36,001 nucleotides of DNA from Enterobacterales bacterium (lineage in GTDB: Bacteria > Pseudomonadota > Gammaproteobacteria > Enterobacterales > Enterobacteriaceae). Position 1 is the first letter of the stretch. Every line of letters begins with the position of its first letter. The notes under the pieces were generated by a model. It ran no database searches. It saw only the letters and a program-made list of their open reading frames with translations, and was not told the origin of the DNA. The position numbers were made by a program, and so were the translations under genes. The stretch is from NCBI GenBank assembly GCA_003864575.1, contig BHES01000023.1, positions 1 to 36,001 on the forward strand, in the 5' to 3' direction. Positions 6,037 through 17,225 of the stretch are shown piece by piece.

Positions 6037-8685
6037 CAGAATGCCGCCGTTTTCGAAATACGTCAGCTCATTGCCCGTATCGATACGGCAATGAGCGTTG
6101 ACGATTTCAGTGTGGCCGTCGGCAAAGGTAATTTGCACCGGCACCGTCTGGCCCGGTTTCAACGTCTGCATACCACTCACGCTAATGGTTTCATCACCAG
6201 TCAGCTTCAGCGTTTTACGCGTCACGCCCTGTGGGAACTCCAGCGGCAGGATCCCCATCCCGATCAGGTTCGAACGGTGAATACGCTCGAACGATTCAGC
6301 AATCACCACCCGCACGCCCAGCAGACGCGGCCCTTTCGCCGCCCAGTCGCGGCTCGAACCGGAGCCGTACTCTTTACCGGCAATCACCGCTGTCGGCACG
6401 CTCTCGTGCTGATAGCGCATCGCGGCATCGTAGATGGCCAACTGATCCTGAGACGGAATATGGCGGGTAAAGCCCCCTTCCACGCCTGGCACCATTTCAT
6501 TACGAATACGAATGTTGGCAAAGGTGCCGCGCATCATCACTTCGTGGTTGCCCCGGCGTGAACCGTAAGAGTTAAAGGATTTCGGCTCGACGCCATGCTG
6601 CGTCAGATAACGACCGGCTGGGCTGTCGGCTTTAATATTCCCTGCCGGAGAGATATGGTCGGTGGTCACGGAGTCCGCCAATATTGCCAGAATGCGCGCA
6701 TCGCGAATATCCTCAACGACATCAGGTTCCGCTTTCATGTCGCTGAAGAACGGCGGATGGCGGATGTAGGTGGAGTCCTCCTGCCAGGTGTACGTCGGCG
6801 TGCCGTCAACCTTGATGGCCTGCCAATTGGCATCACCGTTGAACACTTCGGCATATTCCCGATGGAACATATCGGTTTTGACCTGTTCAACCGCTTTGGC
6901 AATCTCGTTCGAGGTCGGCCAGATATCTTTCAAATATACCGGATTGCCGTTCTTGTCTTCGCCGAGCGGGTCGTGGGTGAGGTCCACTTTCATGTTACCG
7001 GCCAGCGCATAGGCCACCACCAGCGGCGGTGAAGCCAGCCAGTTGGTTTTGATCAACGGATGAATGCGTCCTTCAAAGTTACGGTTACCCGAAAGCACCG
7101 CACCGACGGTCAGATCACCTTCTTTAATCGCCGCTTCGATAGGGTCCGCCAGCGGGCCAGAGTTACCGATACAGGTTGTACAACCGTAACCGACCAGATT
7201 AAAGCCCAATTTTTCCAGATAGGGCATCAATCCAGCCGCGTTGAGATACTCAGTCACCACTTTAGAGCCCGGCGCCAGCGAGGTTTTCACCCAAGGCTTA
7301 CTGGTCAGCCCTTTTTCAGCGGCATTTTTGGCCAGCAGACCCGCCGCCATCAGCACACTCGGGTTAGACGTGTTAGTACAGGAGGTGATCGCCGCGATCA
7401 CCACCGCGCCGGTCGTCAGTTGGAGGTGCTGACCATCAAGCGTGAAACTTTCTGATTGCGTTTGTTTGCCTTTCGCGTTGCCAATTTCCAGTTCGGTAGC
7501 GGCGTTAAAGGCTTTGGGGACGTTTGGCAGCGCAACACGGTCCTGCGGGCGTTTTGGCCCGGCCAGGCTGGATTCCACCAGCGCCATATTCAGTTCAAGC
7601 GAACTGGTAAAGACCGGTTCGTCGCCCTCATGACGCCACAAGCCCTGCGCCCGGCTGTAAGCCTCCACCAGCGCAATTTGCTCATCGCTACGCCCGCTGA
7701 GCTTCATATAACTTAAGGTCACTTCATCAACCGGGAAGAAACCGCAGGTGGCCCCAAACTCGGGTGACATATTGGCGATGGTCGCACGGTCTGCCAGTGG
7801 CAAATCCGCCAGTCCATCACCATAAAACTCGACGAATTTTCCCACAACGCCGTGTTTACGCAGCATCTGGGTGACGGTCAACACGAGGTCCGTTGCCGTA
7901 ATACCTTCGCTGAGTTTGCCGGTCAGTTTAAAGCCCACGACGTCGGGGATCAGCATTGATACCGGCTGGCCGAGCATCGCCGCTTCAGCTTCGATACCGC
8001 CCACGCCCCAGCCCAAAATACCCAGCCCGTTGATCATCGTGGTATGCGAATCGGTACCGACTAAGGTGTCAGGATAGGCGACTGTTTTGCCGTCGATCTC
8101 TTCATGCCATACCGTCTGTCCCAGATACTCGAGGTTAACCTGGTGGCAGATCCCGGTGCCCGGCGGTACCACGCGGAACCGGTTAAAGGCTTTTTGCCCC
8201 CAGCGCAGGAAAATATAACGCTCATGGTTGCGCTCCATTTCCAAGCGGACGTTCTCGTCAAAAGCCTGATCATCACCGTATTCATCCACGGTGACTGAAT
8301 GGTCAATGACCAAATCGACGGGGGTCAGCGGGTTAACCTGCTCGACGTTACCGCCCAGACGCTTCACCGCCTGGCGCATAGCAGCGAGGTCAACCACGGC
8401 CGGAACACCGGTGAAATCCTGCATCAGCACGCGGGCGGGACGGTAGGCGATTTCGCGGTCGGCATGGCCGGTTTTCTGCCACTCTACCAGCGCACGCAGG
8501 TCATCTTCAGTGACAGTGTCACCATCAATATTTCGCAGTAAGTTTTCGAGCAGGACTTTGAGGGATTTTGGCAGGCGTTGAATGTCACCCAGTGTTTGTG
8601 CCGCTTTGGGCAGGCTGTAGTAGTGATATTCCTTATCGAGGGCTGCCAGCTTATCCTGACTATTCTTTCGAAGATCGGACGACAT
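6010..8685 (-). CDS. acnA: Aconitate hydratase A
   Basis: This 891-residue enzyme has exactly the length of E. coli AcnA. It isomerises citrate and isocitrate through cis-aconitate in the TCA cycle. The [4Fe-4S] ligands are in [11 protein letters not shown] and in [13 protein letters not shown]. Other active-site segments are visible: [35 protein letters not shown], and [17 protein letters not shown] in the swivelling C-terminal domain. I started at MSSDLRKNS, preceded by GGAGAAGCT; the frame runs eight codons further up, into an ERIC-derived sequence. In E. coli AcnA is the stress and stationary-phase aconitase, and the apo-protein binds mRNA. It converges with ribA. Confidence 0.97.
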   Translation of the reverse strand: MSSDLRKNSQDKLAALDKEYHYYSLPKAAQTLGDIQRLPKSLKVLLENLLRNIDGDTVTEDDLRALVEWQKTGHADREIAYRPARVLMQDFTGVPAVVDLAAMRQAVKRLGGNVEQVNPLTPVDLVIDHSVTVDEYGDDQAFDENVRLEMERNHERYIFLRWGQKAFNRFRVVPPGTGICHQVNLEYLGQTVWHEEIDGKTVAYPDTLVGTDSHTTMINGLGILGWGVGGIEAEAAMLGQPVSMLIPDVVGFKLTGKLSEGITATDLVLTVTQMLRKHGVVGKFVEFYGDGLADLPLADRATIANMSPEFGATCGFFPVDEVTLSYMKLSGRSDEQIALVEAYSRAQGLWRHEGDEPVFTSSLELNMALVESSLAGPKRPQDRVALPNVPKAFNAATELEIGNAKGKQTQSESFTLDGQHLQLTTGAVVIAAITSCTNTSNPSVLMAAGLLAKNAAEKGLTSKPWVKTSLAPGSKVVTEYLNAAGLMPYLEKLGFNLVGYGCTTCIGNSGPLADPIEAAIKEGDLTVGAVLSGNRNFEGRIHPLIKTNWLASPPLVVAYALAGNMKVDLTHDPLGEDKNGNPVYLKDIWPTSNEIAKAVEQVKTDMFHREYAEVFNGDANWQAIKVDGTPTYTWQEDSTYIRHPPFFSDMKAEPDVVEDIRDARILAILADSVTTDHISPAGNIKADSPAGRYLTQHGVEPKSFNSYGSRRGNHEVMMRGTFANIRIRNEMVPGVEGGFTRHIPSQDQLAIYDAAMRYQHESVPTAVIAGKEYGSGSSRDWAAKGPRLLGVRVVIAESFERIHRSNLIGMGILPLEFPQGVTRKTLKLTGDETISVSGMQTLKPGQTVPVQITFADGHTEIVNAHCRIDTGNELTYFENGGILHYVIRKML

Positions 8686-8699
8686 AGCTTCTCCTTTTT

Positions 8700-8764
8700 T
8701 ACCTGTCATCCTTCAAGCTGCCTTTGCGTTGGCTGCCTTAATGCAACTTAAATGATTTAAGGTA
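8700..8764. repeat. Short ERIC element lacking the central palindrome
   Basis: The sequence has both ERIC arms but no centre. One arm is CATCCTTCAAGCTGCC and TTGCGTTGGCTGCC, the other ATGCAACTTAAATGATTTAA. The ends are imperfect inverted repeats (TACCTGTCATCCTTCAAG and, reversed, TACCTTAAATCATTTAAG), each bounded by TA. It sits only about 15-80 bases upstream of the acnA start and is therefore part of the acnA leader RNA if transcription starts above it. Confidence 0.75.
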
Positions 8765-8783
8765 AATAACATTGGCTTTATTG

Positions 8784-8797
8784 TGTTTATATAAACA
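8784..8797. promoter_or_regulatory. Perfect palindrome upstream of acnA
   Basis: TGTTTATATAAACA is a perfect 14-bp palindrome about 100 bases upstream of acnA, in very AT-rich sequence that could hold the acnA promoter. No known regulator is assigned. Confidence 0.3.
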
Positions 8798-8883
8798 TAA
8801 CACAAAATATGAGTAACATTTTGATAACAACACGAAGTGTTCATCGGGTTGAACCTTCATTGAGAAAGCCTAAACTCCACGGC

Positions 8884-8922
8884 AAAAAAAATCCCGACCG
8901 CCATTAAGGCCGATCGGGATTT
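8884..8922 (-). terminator. Intrinsic terminator after cysB
   Basis: Reading the minus strand, AAATCCCGATCGGCC pairs imperfectly with GGCGGTCGGGATTT around TTAAT, followed by a run of T. It lies about 25 bases after the cysB stop. Confidence 0.88.
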
Positions 8923-8945
8923 CACTGTTTCGCGGTTCAGGTTTC

Positions 8946-10218
<1,273 letters not shown>

Positions 10219-10249
10219 AAAAAAACCAGCCCGATGAGCTGGTTTTTTA
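10219..10249 (-). terminator. Intrinsic terminator after topA
   Basis: AAAAAACCAGC and GCTGGTTTTTT form a stem around a short CCGATGA loop, with U-tracts in both directions. It lies 31 bases after the topA stop. Confidence 0.9.
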
Positions 10250-10279
10250 GAGGCTTACAGTCTGCTTAGAACAGCCTGG

Positions 10280-12877
10280 TTACTTTTTGCCTTCGACCCA
10301 TTTGCCATCAACGTAGAACGCTGACCAGCCGGTGGCTTTGCCGTCTTTCTCAGAAGAGACGTATTGCTGCTTAGTCTTACGACTGAAGCGGACCATCGAC
10401 TTGTTGCCTTCGGGATCGGCTGGCGGTGCATCGGCCAGATAGCTGAGTTTTTCCGGCAGGCGGTCTTTAAAGCGGGCCAGTTCTTCCACTAAGGGTGCAC
10501 GGGTTTCGCGCGATTTAGGGAAAGTATTGGCTGCCAGGAAGACGCCTGCTGCGCCATCACGCAATACGAAGTACGCATCTGATTTTTCGCACGGCAATTC
10601 AGGTAACGGCACCGGATCTTCTTTCGGTGGCGCGACATCGCCGTTGCGTAATATTTTACGGGTGTTCTTACACTCGTCGTTGGTACAACCCATGTACTTA
10701 CCGAAACGGCCCATTTTCAGGTGCATTTCAGAACCACATTTTTCGCACTCAACGATCGGGCCGTCATAGCCTTTGATACGGAATTCGCCCTGCTCGATTT
10801 CGTAGCCATCGCACTCCGGGTTATTACCGCAGACGTGCAATTTACGCTGATTGTCGATCAGATAGCTGTCCATCGCGGTGCCACATTTGCCACAGCGGCG
10901 TTTGGCACGCAGCGCGTTAGCTTCTGCTTCATCACCTTCCAGAATGTTGAGCACTTCGGCATCAGCAATCAGGTTGATGGTGGTTTTACAGCGCTCTTTT
11001 GGCGGTAAAGCATAACCGGAACAACCGAGAAACACGCCGGTACTGGCTGTGCGGATACCCATTGGGCGGCTACACGTCGGGCACTCAATGCTGGTCAGAA
11101 CCATTTGATTTGGGCGCATACCGCCCTCTTCAGGATCCTTCTCGGCCGTTTCCAGCTGCTTGCTGAATTCGGTGAAGAATTCATCCAGCACGGCTTTCCA
11201 CTCCGCCTTGTTGTTAGCGACCTGATCGAGGCCATCTTCCATACGCGCGGTAAAATCGTAGTTCATCAGTTCGCGGAAATTGTCTTCCAGACGGTCGGTG
11301 ACGATCTCGCCCATCTTCTCGGCGTAGAAACGACGGTTTTCAACGTGAACATAGCCACGGTCCTGAATGGTCGAAATGATCGACGCATACGTGGATGGAC
11401 GACCAATGCCGCGTTTTTCCAGCTCTTTAACCAGTGACGCTTCGCTAAAACGCGCAGGCGGCTTGGTGAAGTGCTGAGTAGGAAGCAGCTGTTGCAGCTT
11501 CAGATCGGTACCGACTTCAATCACCGGCAGCACGCGATCTTCATCGCCTTTACGCAGCGCTGGCATGACCTTGGTCCAACCGTCGAAGCGTAACGTACGG
11601 CCTTTGGCGCGCAGCGAGTAATCTGCGGCTTTCACGGTCAGCGTGGTGGAATCGTACTGTGCAGGTGTCATCTGACAGGCAACGAACTGACGCCAAATCA
11701 GCTGGTACAAACGCTGCGCGTCGGCTTCCATATCTTTCAGTTGTTCAGAAACCACGGCCACGTCAGAAGGACGAATCGCTTCGTGCGCTTCCTGAGAGTT
11801 CTCTTTGTTGCTGTATTGCAAAGGCGCTTTCGGCAGGTACTTGTCGCCGAAGTTCTCACCGATGTAACCGCGAACCATTTCTACCGCGTCCTGACTCAGG
11901 TTAGTGGAGTCGGTACGCATGTAGGTGATGTGACCCGCTTCGTACAGACGCTGTGCCATCATCATGGTTTTCTTCACGCCAAAGCTCAGACGCGTACTGG
12001 CTGCCTGTTGCAATGTGGACGTAATAAAAGGTGCACCCGGCTTGCTGCTGGTCGGCTTATCTTCGCGATCCACCACGGTGTAACGCGCTTTTTCAAGCAA
12101 CGACACGGCAGCATGGGTTTGTTCTTTATTAACCGGTTTAAACGGTTTTTCGAGGTGGTGCGTCACTTCCATTTGCAGCGCGGTATCTTTGTGCGCCATC
12201 AAATCAGCATGCAATTCCCAGTACTCTTCCGGCACAAACGCTTTAATTTCTTTTTCGCGCTCAACCACCAGACGCACTGCCACGGACTGAACACGACCAG
12301 CGGACAGGCCGCGGGCAATTTTCTTCCACAACAGCGGAGAAACCATGTAACCCACCACGCGGTCCATAAAGCGACGCGCCTGCTGAGCATTCACTCGATC
12401 AATGTTCAGTTCGCCAGGCTGTTTGAATGCGTTCTGAATCGCGTTCTTGGTGATTTCGTTAAACACCACGCGGCTGAAGCGTTTTTCATCGCCACCAATC
12501 ACTTCCCGCAAATGCCAGGCTATAGCCTCTCCTTCGCGGTCAAGGTCGGTTGCGAGATAGATGTGGTCGGCTTTTTCGGCTAAGGCTTTTAACTCAGCGA
12601 CGACTTTCTCTTTACCCGGAAGTATTTCGTATTGCGCTTCCCAACCGTGATATGGGTCAACACCCATACGGTTAACCAGCGCCGTTTTCTCATCCTTTTT
12701 TACTTTTTTCTTTGTTTTTTCTTCAGGTGAGCTGGCGGCTTTTTTGCTGGCGGAACCACTGGTAGGCAAATCGCGGATATGACCGACGCTGGACTTAACC
12801 ACGTAGTCATTTCCTAAATACTTATTAATCGTTTTGGCTTTTGCCGGGGACTCAACTATTACGAGAGCTTTGCCCAT
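10280..12877 (-). CDS. topA: DNA topoisomerase I (type IA)
   Basis: This 865-residue enzyme has the E. coli TopA length. It relaxes negative supercoils by single-strand passage. The Toprim domain is N-terminal ([15 protein letters not shown], and [13 protein letters not shown] with the metal-binding acidic residues). The catalytic tyrosine is in [13 protein letters not shown] (Tyr319 by family numbering). Three C-terminal tetracysteine zinc ribbons follow ([16 protein letters not shown]...[15 protein letters not shown]...CTNDEC), then the basic tail [11 protein letters not shown] lysine-rich insert ([17 protein letters not shown]) sits near residue 50. The start follows AAGGTAATT. The gene has a long 438-base upstream region, as expected for a supercoil-sensitive, multi-promoter gene. 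Confidence 0.98.
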   Translation of the reverse strand: MGKALVIVESPAKAKTINKYLGNDYVVKSSVGHIRDLPTSGSASKKAASSPEEKTKKKVKKDEKTALVNRMGVDPYHGWEAQYEILPGKEKVVAELKALAEKADHIYLATDLDREGEAIAWHLREVIGGDEKRFSRVVFNEITKNAIQNAFKQPGELNIDRVNAQQARRFMDRVVGYMVSPLLWKKIARGLSAGRVQSVAVRLVVEREKEIKAFVPEEYWELHADLMAHKDTALQMEVTHHLEKPFKPVNKEQTHAAVSLLEKARYTVVDREDKPTSSKPGAPFITSTLQQAASTRLSFGVKKTMMMAQRLYEAGHITYMRTDSTNLSQDAVEMVRGYIGENFGDKYLPKAPLQYSNKENSQEAHEAIRPSDVAVVSEQLKDMEADAQRLYQLIWRQFVACQMTPAQYDSTTLTVKAADYSLRAKGRTLRFDGWTKVMPALRKGDEDRVLPVIEVGTDLKLQQLLPTQHFTKPPARFSEASLVKELEKRGIGRPSTYASIISTIQDRGYVHVENRRFYAEKMGEIVTDRLEDNFRELMNYDFTARMEDGLDQVANNKAEWKAVLDEFFTEFSKQLETAEKDPEEGGMRPNQMVLTSIECPTCSRPMGIRTASTGVFLGCSGYALPPKERCKTTINLIADAEVLNILEGDEAEANALRAKRRCGKCGTAMDSYLIDNQRKLHVCGNNPECDGYEIEQGEFRIKGYDGPIVECEKCGSEMHLKMGRFGKYMGCTNDECKNTRKILRNGDVAPPKEDPVPLPELPCEKSDAYFVLRDGAAGVFLAANTFPKSRETRAPLVEELARFKDRLPEKLSYLADAPPADPEGNKSMVRFSRKTKQQYVSSEKDGKATGWSAFYVDGKWVEGKK

Positions 12878-13253
12878 AATTACCTTTTACCTAATTTATT
12901 CTTCTGCTGAAGAAGATTTTAACTTGTTATGCCGCGGCACAATGTAACGTCTTTTTTTATATTGCGGCAGTGAGTCAGGAGGTCAACACTTTTTTTTAAA
13001 TCGACGCTAAAACTGACTCTCAGAGGCACAATCAACTGATTTTGCGGGAGTTTAGCGGGAAAGCTCACACGCAGTAATTCATTTCAGGATAACAAAAAGT
13101 GACCAAGCGTAAACAAAACATTCCACCCGAAGCCACAAAATCCCACACTCTACCTGATAAAAATCGCTACGCAACTTAATTAGCACGTAAATGTACTTTT
13201 CGCCAATGTGGTCAAAATATACGCAATAAAGATTTTGTTTAACCGTAGGGGAT
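12878..13253 (-). promoter_or_regulatory. topA upstream region
   Basis: I see no gene here. The stretch is AT-rich with T-runs near 12952-12958 and 12990-12997. It separates topA from the divergent yciN and is where the topA promoters must lie. In E. coli topA has several promoters, including a heat-shock one, but I could not fix any single site here by eye. Confidence 0.35.
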
Positions 13254-13283
13254 TTGCGGTTTTATCCACGGCAGGATTACAAT
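13254..13283 (+). promoter_or_regulatory. Candidate sigma-70 promoter for yciN
   Basis: TTGCGG (13254-13259) and TACAAT (13278-13283) are separated by 18 bases and lie 33 bases upstream of the yciN start. Confidence 0.4.
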
Positions 13284-13315
13284 ATCGCCAGCAATTATAG
13301 TGGGGAGTAAATAAC

Positions 13316-13567
13316 ATGCACGAAAATACATCGGCAATGAGTCGTGAAGCTTTACTGATCGAAGCGAATAAAGTCATTCGTGAGCATGGTGATTATCTGC
13401 ACGGCATGGTCGCGACCCGTGTTGAACAGAAAGGGAATGTGCTGGTTTTTGGCGGAGAATTCTTTCTCGATGACAATGGATTACCGACGTTAAAAACAAC
13501 GGCTGTCTTTAATATGTTCAAACATCTGGCGCATCTCTTTTCAGAAAAATACCATCTGGAAGATTAA
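13316..13567 (+). CDS. yciN: YciN family protein
   Basis: This 83-residue small cytoplasmic protein has the same length as E. coli YciN and shares the segments [29 protein letters not shown] and [21 protein letters not shown]. There is no signal peptide or membrane segment. GGGAG precedes the ATG by about nine bases. The molecular function of the family is not known to me (DUF2498). It sits between topA (divergent) and sohB (convergent), its conserved position, with a terminator directly after it. Confidence 0.92.
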   Translation: MHENTSAMSREALLIEANKVIREHGDYLHGMVATRVEQKGNVLVFGGEFFLDDNGLPTLKTTAVFNMFKHLAHLFSEKYHLED

Positions 13568-13628
13568 CGTTTCCCGCACGGGTTTCCCAGGCGAATAAAC
13601 GTCGTCTTACCGCCGATTCGCAGGCAAT

Positions 13629-13655
13629 AAAAAGGGCCTTTTCGGCCCTTTTTTC
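13629..13655. terminator. Bidirectional terminator between yciN and sohB
   Basis: AAAAAGGGCC and CGGCCCTTTTTT form a strong hairpin around TTTT, with A and T runs on both sides, between two convergent genes. Confidence 0.92.
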
Positions 13656-13679
13656 ATTTATAACATCTATTGCATCGGT

Positions 13680-14723
13680 TCAGAGCAACGGTTTCTCACT
13701 GCGTTGTAGCCAGCGCAGGAACAGGCGATCGACGCTTTGTGCCGCGCTGCCGGTAAACCGGTCCACCATGCGTTTACGACGGCTATATCGCACTGCAATC
13801 ACTTCGTGGTTTTTCATCTCGGCGATCAAAAGGTCATCGCTGGTGCCAATGGCGTCAATCAACCCTTTTTCTCGCGCCTGAGTACCAAACCAGTGCTCAC
13901 CGGTAGCGACACTATCGATATCCAGCGAAGGCCGGTGCTGATGAACAAACTCTTTAAACAGCACGTGGGTTTCGTTGAGATCTTCACGGAATTTTTCGCG
14001 GCCCTCGTCGGTATTTTCACCGAATAACGTCAGGGTGCGCTTGAATTCACCCGCAGTATGCAGTTCAACATCAATGTTGTTCTTTTTCAGTAAACGACTG
14101 AAGTTAGGGATCTGCGCCACAACGCCGATGGAGCCAATGATGGCGAACGGTGCCGCAACAATCCGATCAGCGACGCAGGCCATCATGTAACCGCCGCTGG
14201 CAGCCACTTTGTCAACAGCGACGGTCAAACGGATCCCACCCTGACGCAAACGCGCCAACTGCGAGGATGCCAGACCGTAACCGTGCACCACGCCGCCCGG
14301 GCTTTCCAGACGCAACAACACTTCATCTTCAGCGGTGGCAACTGCCAACACGGCGGAGATCTCTTCGCGCAGCGACGTGACTTCATGGGCATCCATACTG
14401 CCTTTGAAATCCAGCACATACAGGCAGGGCTTGCTTTTGGCGACGCCTGTTTTGGCCTGCGTTTTTTTTTGTTTCGCGTCGGCTTTTTCCTGCTTTTTAA
14501 AGGCTTTGTTACTCAGTTTTTGTTCGCTTGGATTAAGACGCGCGGTGCGCATTTCGCGCTGCATGTCGCGGTACTGCTCACCCAGATCCACCAGATGCAG
14601 TTCACCTTTGCCCTGCGATTTACGCTGTCTGAGCCCCACAACCAGAATCACTAACGCCCCGATGGCGATAACCACGGTGACAACCTTGGCCAGAAACAGA
14701 CCATAAAGAGATAATAATTCCAC
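13680..14723 (-). CDS. sohB: Probable inner-membrane protease SohB (S49 family)
   Basis: This 347-residue protein has an N-terminal membrane anchor (LYGLFLAKVVTVVIAIGALV, about residues 5-25) and a lysine-rich linker (about 60-95). An S49 peptidase domain starts at VLDFKGSMDAHEV. The nucleophile Ser is in VDKVAASGGYMMACVADRI, and the probable catalytic Lys is in ELHTAGEFKRTLTL. E. coli SohB has 349 residues; it was found as a multicopy suppressor of degP loss. The start is GTG, giving MELLSLYGLFLAK as in E. coli. The protein is related to the signal-peptide peptidase SppA. Confidence 0.95.
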   Translation of the reverse strand: MELLSLYGLFLAKVVTVVIAIGALVILVVGLRQRKSQGKGELHLVDLGEQYRDMQREMRTARLNPSEQKLSNKAFKKQEKADAKQKKTQAKTGVAKSKPCLYVLDFKGSMDAHEVTSLREEISAVLAVATAEDEVLLRLESPGGVVHGYGLASSQLARLRQGGIRLTVAVDKVAASGGYMMACVADRIVAAPFAIIGSIGVVAQIPNFSRLLKKNNIDVELHTAGEFKRTLTLFGENTDEGREKFREDLNETHVLFKEFVHQHRPSLDIDSVATGEHWFGTQAREKGLIDAIGTSDDLLIAEMKNHEVIAVRYSRRKRMVDRFTGSAAQSVDRLFLRWLQRSEKPLL

Positions 14724-14745
14724 ACAACCCGCCTTTTACACTGTG

Positions 14746-14773
14746 GTAATAAGATGCTGCTTATTCTAGACAA
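14746..14773 (-). promoter_or_regulatory. Candidate promoter for sohB
   Basis: On the minus strand TTGTCT and TATTAC are separated by 16 bases and lie about 25-50 bases upstream of the sohB GTG. Confidence 0.4.
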
Positions 14774-15098
14774 TCGGCATCAGGACGTCTTGTTGGAATG
14801 TGTCCATCACAACAAGATTCGTGCTGCCATTCATTCCCAGTCCCCTGACATCAGGCAAAAAGGGATGCAGCGATGTTCCATTTTTGTTACAAAAGAATCC
14901 GTAATCTTCGGGTTAATCGTTGAAACAGAGTGTTAATTCAGGCATATAACCCAGTATTCATCCGCGTGATGACGAATTCTTAACCAAAGCGCCCTTTGCG
15001 GTAGAGCCTGTTACAGACCCTATTGTTCCCGCAGGCGTTTTGTCCCAACGTGTGACGCAACTTGGCGCCACGTTCTGAATCAAGTAAGAGGAAATCCC
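14774..15098. other. Intergenic region between sohB and yciK
   Basis: This space between divergent genes has no gene that I can support. A 60-codon frame at 14754-14936 (+) has no ribosome site and no recognisable motif. Near the right end AAGAGGAAATCC is the yciK ribosome-binding site. No hairpin terminator or clear -10/-35 pair for yciK was found. Confidence 0.4.
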
Positions 15099-15860
15099 GT
15101 GCACTATCATCCAAAATCCGACCTTCTCAATCGCCGCATTATTCTGGTTACCGGTGCCGGTGACGGTATTGGCCGTGAAGCTGCGCTGACGTATGCGCGT
15201 TTTGGCGCGCAACTTATTTTATTGGGCCGCACTGAAAGTAAACTGGCGAAAGTTCAGGAAGAGATTGCCCAGCGTGGCTTCCATCCGGCACAGATTTATA
15301 GCCTGGATTTACTCACCGCCAGCCAACAGGATTGCCAGCGTGTGGCAGAACAAATTGCGCAGTGGGTTCCACATCTGGACGGCGTGTTGCATAACGCCGG
15401 TCTGCTCAGCGAGATAACCCCGATGGCGGAAATCAAGCTTGAGGACTGGAACAACGTGATGCAGGTAAACGTCAATGCGACCTTCATGCTGACGCAGGCG
15501 CTACTGGCATTATTGCTGCAATCTCCAAGCTCTTCGCTGGTGTTTACCACCTCAAGCGTCGGTCGTGAAGGCCGTAGCGGCTGGGGCGCATACGCCGTAT
15601 CAAAATTCGCGACTGAAGGCATGATGCAGGTGCTGGCCGAGGAGTACAAACATACAAACTTACGCGTCAACTGCATCAATCCGGGTGGAACACGCACAAA
15701 TATGCGCGCATCTGCATTTCCTGATGAAAACAGCGATAAACTCAAAACGCCGGCAGATATTATGCCGTTGTACCTTTATTTAATGGGCGATGACAGCCGT
15801 CGTAAAACCGGCACTAGTTTTGATGCCCAGCCTGGCCGCAAAGCCGGCCCTGCGGAATAA
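15099..15860 (+). CDS. yciK: YciK, short-chain dehydrogenase/reductase family oxidoreductase
   Basis: This 253-residue classical SDR protein has the dinucleotide-binding motif VTGAGDGIGREAA (about residues 17-29) and the structural NAG motif in LDGVLHNAGLL. The catalytic Ser is in VFTTSSVGREG, with Tyr-x3-Lys in WGAYAVSKFATEG. E. coli YciK has 252 residues and about the same sequence. The substrate is unknown. The start is GTG with AGAGGAA ahead. It overlaps no other gene, but btuR starts ten bases after its stop, so the two are probably co-transcribed, as in E. coli. Confidence 0.94.
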   Translation: MHYHPKSDLLNRRIILVTGAGDGIGREAALTYARFGAQLILLGRTESKLAKVQEEIAQRGFHPAQIYSLDLLTASQQDCQRVAEQIAQWVPHLDGVLHNAGLLSEITPMAEIKLEDWNNVMQVNVNATFMLTQALLALLLQSPSSSLVFTTSSVGREGRSGWGAYAVSKFATEGMMQVLAEEYKHTNLRVNCINPGGTRTNMRASAFPDENSDKLKTPADIMPLYLYLMGDDSRRKTGTSFDAQPGRKAGPAE

Positions 15861-15869
15861 GGCCATATA

Positions 15870-16475
15870 ATGACCGAAGAAAACAGCAGTAATGACCGCC
15901 ATAAACAACGTCAGCAACGGCTCAAAGAGCAGGTAGATGCGCGGATTGAAGCGGCGCAGGAACGACGCGGGATCCTGATCGTTTTCACCGGTAACGGTAA
16001 AGGCAAGACCACGGCGGCCTTTGGAACCGTAACCCGTGCCGTCGGTCACGGTCAGCGGGCAGGCGTTATCCAGTTCATCAAAGGCGAATGGCCGAACGGT
16101 GAGAAAAACTTGCTTGAGCCACACGGTGTGGAGTTTCAGGTGATGGCGACCGGTTTTACCTGGGAGACGCAGAACAAAGAGACCGATACAACGGCCTGTC
16201 AGGGCGTCTGGCAGCATGGGAAACGTATGCTGGCCGATGCCTCACTCGATCTGGTCGTTCTCGATGAGCTGACCTATATGGTCAGTTTTGGCTATCTGGA
16301 TCTGCAGGAGGTCGTGGACGCACTCAACGCGCGCCCTGCCCATCAGACCGTCATTATTACCGGCCGCGGTTGCCACCGTGATCTGCTCGAACTGGCCGAT
16401 ACGGTAAGCGAACTGCGCCCGGTAAAACACGCCTTTGACGCAGGGATCATGGCACAGCAAGGCATCGACTGGTAA
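15870..16475 (+). CDS. btuR: Cob(I)yrinic acid a,c-diamide adenosyltransferase (BtuR/CobO)
   Basis: This 201-residue enzyme transfers the 5'-deoxyadenosyl group of ATP to cob(I)alamin or cob(I)yrinic acid a,c-diamide, making the coenzyme form of B12. The P-loop is at residues 41-48 (GNGKGKTT). VLDELTYMVSFGYL carries the acidic Walker B-like segment, and ITGRGCHRDLLELADTVSEL is a family signature. E. coli BtuR has 196 residues. It follows yciK at ten bases. The opposite-strand gene at 16518 is the cobalamin phosphatase CobC, so two B12-processing enzymes sit tail to tail. Confidence 0.96.
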   Translation: MTEENSSNDRHKQRQQRLKEQVDARIEAAQERRGILIVFTGNGKGKTTAAFGTVTRAVGHGQRAGVIQFIKGEWPNGEKNLLEPHGVEFQVMATGFTWETQNKETDTTACQGVWQHGKRMLADASLDLVVLDELTYMVSFGYLDLQEVVDALNARPAHQTVIITGRGCHRDLLELADTVSELRPVKHAFDAGIMAQQGIDW

Positions 16476-16517
16476 CCTCAATGCCCTGCCCGCGTGCCCA
16501 GTTAACAATCAGTTAAC

Positions 16518-17117
16518 TCAAAGTATGCCGCTGTCGTTGAGGCGCTGAATGACACAGGAGCCGTTAGTGAGTTCAATCTCACTGACGCAACCCTGCTTAA
16601 ACGGAAAACGCCACATGTCGGCAGGTGCCAGTTTGAGCATCATCGCCAGCATCAGACTTAGCGAGCCCTCATGAGCGACGATCGCCAGACGGCTCTCCGG
16701 TGGCATCAGATAAAGCTGACGCATGGCTTGGCGTATGCGCTGGGTGAATGCCACGAACGACTCTCCCTGCGGCACCTGCGCCGCCTGCCAGTCCTGACAC
16801 CATAAATCATAGCCCGGCGCACCAGCGGCCAGCAGATCGCGATGGTGGCGTAACTCCCACTCGCCAAAACACATCTCCCGCAACAATGGCTGAACCTGCA
16901 ACGTGGTATCGCGCCCTTTCGCAATGGCTTCTGCCGTCATGCGGCTGCGGGCGAGATCGGTGTGAATGATGGCGTCGAGCGGTACGGATATCAGCTGTTG
17001 TGCTACATGCTGCGTCTGGCTCACGCCGAGTGAGTTCAGCGCCACGTCACTGCTGCCGCAAAATACGCCATCGACATTGGCCTCGGTCTGACCATGTCGA
17101 ACCAGATATAATCTCAT
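16518..17117 (-). CDS. cobC: Histidine phosphatase CobC-like (adenosylcobalamin/alpha-ribazole phosphatase)
   Basis: This 199-residue protein belongs to the histidine phosphatase superfamily, with the phospho-accepting His in LYLVRHGQTEAN (residue 8) and the second catalytic His in LAIVAHEGSLSL. The segment MCFGEWELRHHRDLLAAGA resembles E. coli CobC strongly. Known role: removes the phosphate from alpha-ribazole 5'-phosphate or adenosylcobalamin 5'-phosphate late in B12 nucleotide-loop assembly. The start MRLYLVRHG follows GGAAAC; the upstream extension to 17165 has no support. Its place beside btuR supports this role over a general phosphoglycerate mutase-like one. In E. coli cobC is elsewhere. 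Confidence 0.82.
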   Translation of the reverse strand: MRLYLVRHGQTEANVDGVFCGSSDVALNSLGVSQTQHVAQQLISVPLDAIIHTDLARSRMTAEAIAKGRDTTLQVQPLLREMCFGEWELRHHRDLLAAGAPGYDLWCQDWQAAQVPQGESFVAFTQRIRQAMRQLYLMPPESRLAIVAHEGSLSLMLAMMLKLAPADMWRFPFKQGCVSEIELTNGSCVIQRLNDSGIL

Positions 17118-17168
17118 GTCGTTTCCATCCGCATTATTTTCTTGGCCGCTATACAAACAAATCAAGGC

Positions 17169-17198
17169 AAAAAAAAACCGCAGTCACAGACCGCGGTT
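17169..17198 (-). terminator. Intrinsic terminator after rluB
   Basis: On the minus strand AACCGCGGTC and GACTGCGGTT form a stem with one mismatch around a TGT loop, followed by a run of nine T. It lies about 28 bases after the rluB stop. Confidence 0.85.
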
Positions 17199-17225
17199 CA
17201 TCAGATCAGCACGTTGCTGGTCGGG

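Noticed and set aside
5959-6561. A 200-residue frame antisense to acnA
   Set aside because: It is the shadow of the well-supported acnA coding sequence, without its own ribosome site or homology.
11741-12583. A 280-residue frame antisense to topA
   Set aside because: It lies wholly within the topA gene and is a complementary-frame artefact of its codon use.
14754-14936. A 60-codon frame between sohB and yciK
   Set aside because: It has no ribosome site, no recognisable motif, and it overlaps the candidate sohB promoter.
14955-15070. A codon-like stretch upstream of yciK with KAPFAVEPVTDPIV-like translation
   Set aside because: There is no ATG, GTG or TTG start with a ribosome site, and it ends before yciK without a link; too weak to call a gene.
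16500-16518. AGTTAAC/GTTAACT inverted repeat between btuR and cobC
   Set aside because: It is a perfect 7-bp stem but AT-rich, without a U-tract, and touches the cobC stop; not convincing as a terminator.
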